DNA of 12,228 bases from Rhizobiaceae bacterium (lineage in GTDB: Bacteria > Pseudomonadota > Alphaproteobacteria > Rhizobiales > Rhizobiaceae): contig JAGWJK010000038.1 of assembly GCA_028865845.1 (NCBI GenBank), forward strand, positions 1 through 12,228, given 5' to 3'. A program made the position numbers and the translations under genes. Under the pieces are notes generated by a model, which did not search any database, had not been told where the DNA came from, and worked only from the letters and a program-made list of their open reading frames with translations. Positions 7,283 to 12,228 of the stretch are shown here, piece after piece. Position 1 is the stretch's first letter. Every line of letters begins with the position of its first letter.

Positions 7283-8320
7283 GTGATCGGCGTCGGGATA
7301 TTGGGCTCTGGATTTATCAGCGATTGTTACGCGGATGCGCTGCTTGACGTGCGCAACGCTCAACTGGTTGCCTGCTATTCGCGAGACGGCTCGCGCGCTG
7401 CGGAATTCGCCAGGAAATGGGGGCCAGGCGTGTCAGACTGTCAGGATATGGACGCGCTTTGCGCCGATCCGGCCGTCCACCTTGTCGTCATCGCGCTTCC
7501 GAACGAAGTTCACCTCGATGCCGTGAAGTTCATCGCACGGCATGGCAAGGCCGTCGTTTGCACCAAACCCTTGGCGCGCACGGAGCAGGAAGCCGCCGAG
7601 ATGCTGAAAATCGTGGTGGAAGCCGGCATCTGGCATGGATATGCCGAAAGCTCGGTCTTTTCGCCCAACATCGCCAAGGCCTATCAGATGGTGCAGGCCG
7701 GCGGCATCGGCGATCTTCTCACCATGCGGGCGCGCGAGGCACATTCCGGTCCGCACGCTCCGCATTTCTGGAATGCGGAAACGGCCGGCGGCGGCGCCTT
7801 CCTCGACATGGGCTGCCACACGGTCGAATCGGCGCGGCACTTCTTCGGCAAGGACAATCCGGTGACCGAGGTCATGGCTTATGGCGCGACCATGGTCCAC
7901 GGCGACAAGACGACGGGCGAAGATACGGCGATCGCGCTGCTCAAATTTGCCGGTGGCCAGCTCGCCACCATCGAATCCTCCTGGATCGAGAAGGGCGGCA
8001 TGCAGCTGCGCCATGAATTGGTCGGCTCCGCCGGACGCATCGTCACCGACAGCTCCGTCGGCCCGGTCTGGGGCTTCATCGAAAAACCGGTCGGATATCT
8101 TGTGGAAAAGTCGAGCGCGGACACGGGTTGGGTCTATCCCGTACCGGAAGAAACCCGCGCATATGGTTTCTCGCAGCAGATGCGCCACTTTGCAGATTGC
8201 TTTGCGGCCGGAACTCGGCCACTGGAAACCTTCGAGGATGGCGTTATCGTCAACCGGATAATCGATGCTTGCTACCGTTCCATGCGGACGAAGATGTGGG
8301 AAAAGGTAACGATAAGCTGA
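7283..8320 (+). CDS. Gfo/Idh/MocA-family NAD(P)-dependent oxidoreductase
   Basis: The 345-residue cytoplasmic enzyme has the family's N-terminal Rossmann domain, with GILGSGFIS (5-13) as the dinucleotide-binding loop, then VVIALPNEVH (about 68-77) and VVCTKPLA (91-98), where Lys95 is the conserved catalytic lysine of the usual EKP motif and Thr replaces the Glu. The C-terminal alpha/beta domain carries GGGAFLDMGCHTVES (169-183), matching the D-x-G-x-H active-site motif. Family members oxidise or reduce sugars, inositols and sugar derivatives; substrate cannot be read here. The GTG start is supported by GGGAGG (7272-7277) five bases upstream and by the Rossmann motif beginning at once. It is first in the plus-strand operon, divergent from the transporter, and overlaps the GntR gene by one base, so it likely acts on the imported sugar. 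Confidence 0.93.
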   Translation: MIGVGILGSGFISDCYADALLDVRNAQLVACYSRDGSRAAEFARKWGPGVSDCQDMDALCADPAVHLVVIALPNEVHLDAVKFIARHGKAVVCTKPLARTEQEAAEMLKIVVEAGIWHGYAESSVFSPNIAKAYQMVQAGGIGDLLTMRAREAHSGPHAPHFWNAETAGGGAFLDMGCHTVESARHFFGKDNPVTEVMAYGATMVHGDKTTGEDTAIALLKFAGGQLATIESSWIEKGGMQLRHELVGSAGRIVTDSSVGPVWGFIEKPVGYLVEKSSADTGWVYPVPEETRAYGFSQQMRHFADCFAAGTRPLETFEDGVIVNRIIDACYRSMRTKMWEKVTIS

Positions 8321-9087
8321 TGGCCAAGACGGACGGCATTGTCGCCCCACTTCAAGCGGATTCGCCCGAGCCGCTTTGGCAGCAGGCTGCCAAAGCCATC
8401 ACGCGCGAGATCACGACCGGCAAATTGACCTCCGGCAGCCGCCTGCCGCCGGAGCGCGACCTGATCGACCGGCTGTCGATCAGCCGGGTGACGCTACGCC
8501 GCGCATTGCAAAGCCTCGTCAGCAGCGGCGTCCTGGTATCGTCTCACGGCCGCGGCTGGTATGTGGCGACCGAAGGCCATCAAGAATTTCCGCAGACGCT
8601 GGAATCATTCAGCGAGACCGCCGCCCGTCTTGGCCTCACACCATCGTCGGAAGTGTTGCGTGCCCAGGAAGCGCCGGCGACGCTGGATGAAGCCGAGGAA
8701 CTCTCAGTCGCTCCCGGATCGAAACTGTTTCACCTCGAGAGAATCAGGAAGCTGGATGGGGTCCCGGTGGCGGTCGACACCTCCTACTTCCCGGCGATGC
8801 GCGAGTTGAACCTGTCTGCGATCGATTTCAGCGCGGCGTCACTCTTCCGAATCATGAGTGACGCCGGCATCGAACTCGTGCGGGCCGATTCAACCATCGA
8901 GGCACGGGGTGCGGACTGGACGCTCGCCAAACATCTCGGGATCGATGTCGGCATGCCGATCCTTGCGATGCATCAGCTTATCGAGGATAGCGCGGGGCGT
9001 CCGTTGATATCCTCCATCATCAGATATGCCGGCGATCGGTATCGCCTTCGGACCTCGTTTTCCCGCACCGTGAAAAGCGGCGGCTAG
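8320..9087 (+). CDS. GntR-family transcriptional regulator, HutC subfamily (UTRA domain)
   Basis: This 255-residue protein is probably the ligand-responsive repressor of the locus. Residues about 17-85 form the GntR winged helix: PLWQQAAKAITREITTGKL, then GSRLPPERDLIDRLSISRVT with recognition helix TLRRALQSLVSSGVL and the wing SSHGRGWYV. Residues about 92-250 match the UTRA effector domain, with FSETAARLGL, the LERIRKLDGVPVAVDTSYFP core and a final RYRLRTSFSRT strand. UTRA regulators of this type commonly bind phosphorylated sugars such as GlcN-6-P or GlcNAc-6-P. The ATG at 8320 shares its A with the TGA of the oxidoreductase (TGATG), indicating translational coupling, with little Shine-Dalgarno of its own. 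In-frame codons run further upstream inside the preceding gene, but the winged-helix start fits 8320. Confidence 0.93.
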   Translation: MAKTDGIVAPLQADSPEPLWQQAAKAITREITTGKLTSGSRLPPERDLIDRLSISRVTLRRALQSLVSSGVLVSSHGRGWYVATEGHQEFPQTLESFSETAARLGLTPSSEVLRAQEAPATLDEAEELSVAPGSKLFHLERIRKLDGVPVAVDTSYFPAMRELNLSAIDFSAASLFRIMSDAGIELVRADSTIEARGADWTLAKHLGIDVGMPILAMHQLIEDSAGRPLISSIIRYAGDRYRLRTSFSRTVKSGG

Positions 9088-9217
9088 GGCGAGAGGACGC
9101 GAAGGAGCGAAACCTCGGCGGGGAAATCCCTGCGTTCGCAACAATTTACGAAGATTGGCCGCTGCGCCTGCGTGTCAGCGGAGGGCTTCGCTGTACCTAT
9201 AAGCAAGGAGACGACCA

Positions 9218-10222
9218 TTGATCAAAGGATATATCCCCCTCGCCGAGGCCCGCGCCTCGCAGGCCGACGCCCTGGCCAAGGCCATCGCCGCGATTGCCGA
9301 AGAGGTTAACGGCGCGCAGCAGCGCGGCGCATTCGAGGGGGCCGGACCGATCTTCCTCGGCATCGGCGCAAGCTTTGCCGCCAGCGCCGCGGCCGTCTGG
9401 ACGCTGCGCGAACGCGGCATTCACGGCTGGCGCCTGAACGCCGGCGAACATCCGCTGCCTTTCCCGACAACAGACCATCCCCTGATCGGCGTTTCGCAGA
9501 GCGGCAAAAGCGCGGAAACGCTGGCCGTGCTCAATTCCGTCGAACAATCCCTGCGTTTCTCCGTGGTCAATGCCAAGGATTCGCCGATCGAAAAGGCATC
9601 CGCCGTCAACATCTCGCTCGGCAACATTCCAGACAGCTATGCCTCGACGATCGGCTACACAGCGACCGTCGCCGCGCTCGGCATGATCGCCGAAGCCTGG
9701 GACAAGGGGTCGATTGCGTCATCGTGGTCCGCGCTTCCCGGCGCGTTCCGTGAATTGGAAAGCACGCTTGCCGGCAGGATAAGTGGCCTCGTCGCTCAGC
9801 TCAGCGACGCACAATATGTCGACTGCACCGGTGCTGCGCCTTCGGTCGGTTCCGCAGAGGTCGGCTCGCTGCTCCTGCGCGAAATTGCCCGCATACCCGC
9901 GACCGGCATGTCGACGCGCCAGTATCTGCATGGCGCGATGGAATCGGCCGGCAAGGGCGCGCATATCATCTTCGGCGACGAACGCGAGGCCGAGCTGTCA
10001 CGGACGCTTGCCCGCGCGGGTCACGAGACAATTCTCGTCACAACGCTCGATGTTCCGGAGGAAAACCATCTTTCGCACATCCGCCTGCCTTCCCTCCCCG
10101 CCGCGCAGCGTCCCATATTGGAGGCCGTGGTGATGCAGACGATTGCGGTCGAGACCGCCATTGCCCGCGGCCTCGATCCCGATGCCTTCGTGTTCCAGAA
10201 CAACGACACCAAGGTGGCTTAG
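9218..10222 (+). CDS. SIS-domain sugar-phosphate protein (GlmS-isomerase/NagB-II-like)
   Basis: This 334-residue protein has two tandem SIS domains and no glutamine amidotransferase domain, as in the isomerase half of GlmS, AgaS and NagB-II enzymes. GIGASFAAS (48-56) and GVSQSGKSAETL (91-102) are the phosphosugar-binding loops of the first domain. STIGYTAT (143-150) follows where family members carry an active-site loop. The second domain starts near YVDCTGAAPSVGSAEVG (about 202-218) and includes the REIARIPATG and HGAMESAGKG stretches. The likely reaction is deamination/isomerisation of an amino-sugar 6-phosphate to a ketose 6-phosphate and ammonia. The TTG start at 9218 has a good AAGGAG (9205-9210) seven bases upstream. 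It lies 130 bases after the GntR gene and 12 bases before the kinase. The exact substrate is inferred from context. Confidence 0.9.
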   Translation: MIKGYIPLAEARASQADALAKAIAAIAEEVNGAQQRGAFEGAGPIFLGIGASFAASAAAVWTLRERGIHGWRLNAGEHPLPFPTTDHPLIGVSQSGKSAETLAVLNSVEQSLRFSVVNAKDSPIEKASAVNISLGNIPDSYASTIGYTATVAALGMIAEAWDKGSIASSWSALPGAFRELESTLAGRISGLVAQLSDAQYVDCTGAAPSVGSAEVGSLLLREIARIPATGMSTRQYLHGAMESAGKGAHIIFGDEREAELSRTLARAGHETILVTTLDVPEENHLSHIRLPSLPAAQRPILEAVVMQTIAVETAIARGLDPDAFVFQNNDTKVA

Positions 10223-10234
10223 AAGGACTTTACG

Positions 10235-11137
10235 ATGATGGATTGCCTGCTTGCGCTGGATATCGGCGGCACCAAAACCCATTTGGTCGTCGAGGATATC
10301 CATGGCAAACGCCTGGTCGACACCGTGATCCGCAGCCAGGAATGGGATGCCGAACCGGCAGATAGCGCGGCCGCCTGGATTGCCGAGCGAGTGCGACCGC
10401 ATATCCCTGATGGAGCCAGGGTGGCTGCCATGGCCTTTGGCGCCCAGGGCGTCAACCGGCCGGATACGGCGCATGACCTTCAGGCCGCGCTTGCGAGCCA
10501 CGGATTTCGCGCGACCGTCGTCAATGATGCCGCACTGATCACGCTCGCCGCCGGCTTCACCGACGGGATCGGCATCATTGCCGGGACCGGCGCCATCGGC
10601 GTCGGCGTCGACGCTTCAGGCGCGCATCTCTCGGCCGGTGGCTGGGGCGCTGTAATCGGAGACGAAGGCGGCGGCGCAGCGCTGGTGCGGGAAGCGACAC
10701 GCGCCGCACTTCGGGCGCTTGACGAGGGCAAGCCGGATGACGGTCTTCTCGGCGCACTCATCAAGGATTTCGGTGTCGCGGATGCAGAGCGGCTGACGCG
10801 CCGCGTCAATGACGATCCGACATCCGATAATTGGGCGCCGCATTGCCCCGCGGTCTTTGCCGCCGCCGAAGCCGGCTCCGCGTTGGCAGCGCGGGTCATC
10901 GACGAGGGCGGGCAATATCTTGCGGCCTTGGTCGGCCAGCTTCTTGCGCGCGGGGCTGTCGGCGCCGATGTCGTTGTCGCAGGCAGCGTCATCGTCAACC
11001 AGCCGCCGCTCTTCCGCGCTTTTGAAAGCCACGTCCGCGAGAACCATCCCGATCTGACGGTGCATATACTGAAGGTATCGCCGGTCGAAGGCGCAGTGTT
11101 CCTTGCCCGACGCGCGTTGGCCGCCACGGCCGGTTGA
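10235..11137 (+). CDS. BadF/BcrA-type sugar kinase (glucosamine or N-acetylglucosamine kinase-like)
   Basis: The 300-residue cytoplasmic enzyme has the ASKHA fold of the BadF/BadG/BcrA/BcrD family, which includes bacterial glucosamine kinase (GspK type) and eukaryotic N-acetylglucosamine kinase. LALDIGGTKTHL (6-17) is the phosphate-1 motif. VVNDAA (95-100) holds the probable catalytic Asp. GIIAGTGAIGVG (113-124) is the phosphate-2 loop. GGWGAVIGDEGGG (135-147) is the sugar-kinase motif typical of this branch, and VVVAGSVI (near 248-255) is the adenosine loop. It probably phosphorylates an amino sugar at O6 with ATP, supplying the SIS protein encoded just upstream. AAGGA (10223-10227) is seven bases before the first of two adjacent ATGs, so 10235 is chosen. 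The gene ends the operon, with a strong terminator 17 bases downstream. Confidence 0.92.
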   Translation: MMDCLLALDIGGTKTHLVVEDIHGKRLVDTVIRSQEWDAEPADSAAAWIAERVRPHIPDGARVAAMAFGAQGVNRPDTAHDLQAALASHGFRATVVNDAALITLAAGFTDGIGIIAGTGAIGVGVDASGAHLSAGGWGAVIGDEGGGAALVREATRAALRALDEGKPDDGLLGALIKDFGVADAERLTRRVNDDPTSDNWAPHCPAVFAAAEAGSALAARVIDEGGQYLAALVGQLLARGAVGADVVVAGSVIVNQPPLFRAFESHVRENHPDLTVHILKVSPVEGAVFLARRALAATAG

Positions 11138-11154
11138 TCGCTCCCAGGAAATTC

Positions 11155-11188
11155 AAAAGCCGCCGGAGTTTCCTCCGGCGGCTTTTTT
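11155..11188. terminator. Bidirectional intrinsic terminator between kinase and aldehyde dehydrogenase
   Basis: A 14-base-pair perfect stem, AAAAGCCGCCGGAG (11155-11168) with its complement (11173-11186), closes a TTTC loop and is followed by T residues to 11188. The A run at the left foot becomes a U run for minus-strand transcription, so the same hairpin can stop both the kinase operon and the convergent aldehyde dehydrogenase transcript. Confidence 0.93.
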
Positions 11189-11204
11189 CGTTTGAAAGAG
11201 GATA

Positions 11205-11221
11205 GGGAGCCTCAGGCTCCC
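11205..11221 (-). repeat. Seven-base dyad enclosing the aldehyde dehydrogenase stop codon
   Basis: GGGAGCC (11205-11211) and GGCTCCC (11215-11221) are exact complements with a three-base loop TCA, which is the TGA stop codon of the minus-strand gene. On the message this would place the stop codon at the tip of a short hairpin, just before the larger terminator. It may simply be chance at a short scale. Confidence 0.45.
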
Positions 11222-12228
11222 TTCCACACCAGCTTGGCGTTGGTGAGCTCACGCGCGCCGAGACCGCCGAGTTCGCGGCCGAAACCTGAACCCTTGACGC
11301 CGCCGAAGGGCGCACGCGGATCGGAACGCAGGAAATCGTTGATGAAGACGGCACCGGCCTCGATCTTCGACGCCACCCGTTCCGCACGTTCGGGATCGCT
11401 GCTCCAGACGGTCGCACCAAGGCCATATTCCGTGTCGTTGGCAAGAGCGATCGCCTCGTCCTCATCCTTGAAGGTGAAGAGCATCGCGACCGGACCGAAG
11501 AATTCTTCGCGGGCAATCTCAGCATCGTGCGGCAAGCCAGACAGCACCGTCGCCTCGTAAAAATTGCCTGGCCCCTCGATCGGCTTGCCACCGACCAGGA
11601 TCTTGGCACCGGCCTTGACCGCATCCGTCACCTGACGATGAACATTGTCACGGATATCCTTGCGGGCGAGCGGCCCAAGCTTGGTTTCCGGCTTCATGGG
11701 ATCGCCGACGGGGATCTTCCTGACAGCTTCGACGAAGGCCGTGGTAAAGCGCTCGGCGATCGATTCCTCGATGAACAGTCGCTTGGCCGCAATACAGCTC
11801 TGCGCATTGTTGGAATAGCGCGAGACCACCGCCATCTGCACGGCCTTGTCGAAATTGGCATCCGCAAAGACCAGATATGGATCGGAACCGCCGAGTTCCA
11901 GCACCGCCTTCTTCCCGAGCGAGCCCGCCTGCTGTGCCACCGAGCGGCCTGCCTGCGTGCTGCCGGTCACGGTGACGGCGGCGATGCGCGGATCGCTGAT
12001 GATCTTTGGCGCGCGGCTGCGATCGATGACGAGATTGGTGTAGAGGCCAACCGGCGCGCCGGCATCGAGAATAAGCTTCTCGATCGCCGCTGCGGAACCC
12101 AGCACGCTCTCGGCATGCTTGACGATCACGGTGTTACCGACAAGTGCCGCCGGAATGAAGAAGCGCAGAACCTGCCAGAATGGCAGGTTCCAGGGCATGA
12201 CGCCGAAGATCGGGCCGATCGACTGATA
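11212..12228 (-). CDS. NAD(P)-dependent aldehyde dehydrogenase, succinate-semialdehyde dehydrogenase type (5' partial)
   Basis: The frame runs off the right edge of the window: reading upstream of the ATG at 12198 it stays open with YQSIGPIFGVMPWNLPFWQV, the usual N-terminal core of the family, so 12198 is internal and roughly 130 residues are missing. Visible motifs are PWN at the cofactor pocket, VIVKHAE (cofactor Lys), VTGSTQAG (nucleotide loop), LELGGSDPY with the general-base Glu (codon about 11896-11898), NNAQSCIAAKR with the catalytic Cys (codon 11794-11796), EEFFGPVAML and FGGVKGSGFGRELG near the C-terminus. All catalytic residues are intact. The NNAQSCIAAKR and FGGVKGSG sequences resemble the GabD/Sad branch, which oxidises succinate semialdehyde or related aldehydes. 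It converges on the sugar operon and is separated from it by terminators, so it is probably an unrelated unit. Confidence 0.93.
   Translation of the reverse strand, partial: YQSIGPIFGVMPWNLPFWQVLRFFIPAALVGNTVIVKHAESVLGSAAAIEKLILDAGAPVGLYTNLVIDRSRAPKIISDPRIAAVTVTGSTQAGRSVAQQAGSLGKKAVLELGGSDPYLVFADANFDKAVQMAVVSRYSNNAQSCIAAKRLFIEESIAERFTTAFVEAVRKIPVGDPMKPETKLGPLARKDIRDNVHRQVTDAVKAGAKILVGGKPIEGPGNFYEATVLSGLPHDAEIAREEFFGPVAMLFTFKDEDEAIALANDTEYGLGATVWSSDPERAERVASKIEAGAVFINDFLRSDPRAPFGGVKGSGFGRELGGLGARELTNAKLVWKGA

Noticed and set aside
5701..7347. 548-residue plus-strand open frame
   Set aside because: It lies mostly antisense to the intact solute-binding protein gene, runs through the AT-rich promoter region into the oxidoreductase gene, and shows no recognisable domain. 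High-GC codon bias explains its length.
7433..8350. 305-residue minus-strand open frame opposite the oxidoreductase
   Set aside because: It overlaps an intact enzyme gene over its whole length, and no motif or ribosome site supports it.
10480..11127. 215-residue minus-strand frame opposite the kinase
   Set aside because: It is Ala/Ser/Arg low-complexity, a shadow of the well-supported BadF-type kinase.

Overview
The window looks like part of a Rhizobiaceae genome (Rhizobium/Agrobacterium/Sinorhizobium type alphaproteobacterium). The coding DNA is GC-rich with strong third-position G/C bias. The gaps between genes are short and more AT-rich, and the gene families (CUT1 sugar ABC transporter, UgpC-type ATPase, Gfo/Idh/MocA oxidoreductase, lone branched-chain-amino-acid binding protein) are typical of that group. 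The genus is inferred from style only. Both ends cut genes: an AraC-family regulator on the left and an aldehyde dehydrogenase on the right.

Left part (1-2724): the C-terminal bulk of a cupin/AraC regulator, then a monocistronic periplasmic binding protein of the Leu/Ile/Val type (1120-2226) closed by a strong intrinsic terminator. Convergent to it is a small orphan protein with a ParB/sulfiredoxin-like DGNHR motif (2278-2724).

Centre (2794-11137): a divergently organised sugar uptake and catabolism locus. On the minus strand, reading away from the central promoter region 7087-7282, lie a family 1 solute-binding protein, two permeases and a UgpC-like ATPase, which together make a complete CUT1 importer. 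On the plus strand lie a Gfo/Idh/MocA oxidoreductase, a GntR/HutC regulator (overlapping by one base), a SIS-domain sugar-phosphate isomerase/deaminase and a BadF-type sugar kinase. Kinase plus SIS protein plus HutC-type regulator suggests an amino sugar such as glucosamine, taken up by the importer, phosphorylated at C6, then deaminated/isomerised to fructose 6-phosphate. No N-acetylglucosamine-6-phosphate deacetylase is present in the window. The oxidoreductase is an extra step whose substrate is unknown. The central intergenic region carries a good minus-strand sigma-70-type promoter, an inverted repeat over its -35 box and three TGTGGT repeats, all possible GntR targets.

Right part (11138-12228): a bidirectional terminator and a second small dyad separate the kinase from a convergent, truncated NAD(P)-dependent aldehyde dehydrogenase of the succinate-semialdehyde dehydrogenase type. 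No RNA genes, insertion sequences, CRISPR arrays or attachment sites were seen. No radically new system is evident. The most interesting points are the oxidoreductase-containing amino-sugar cassette, the ParB/Srx-fold orphan, and the regulatory architecture of the divergent promoter and of the binding-protein/permease junction.
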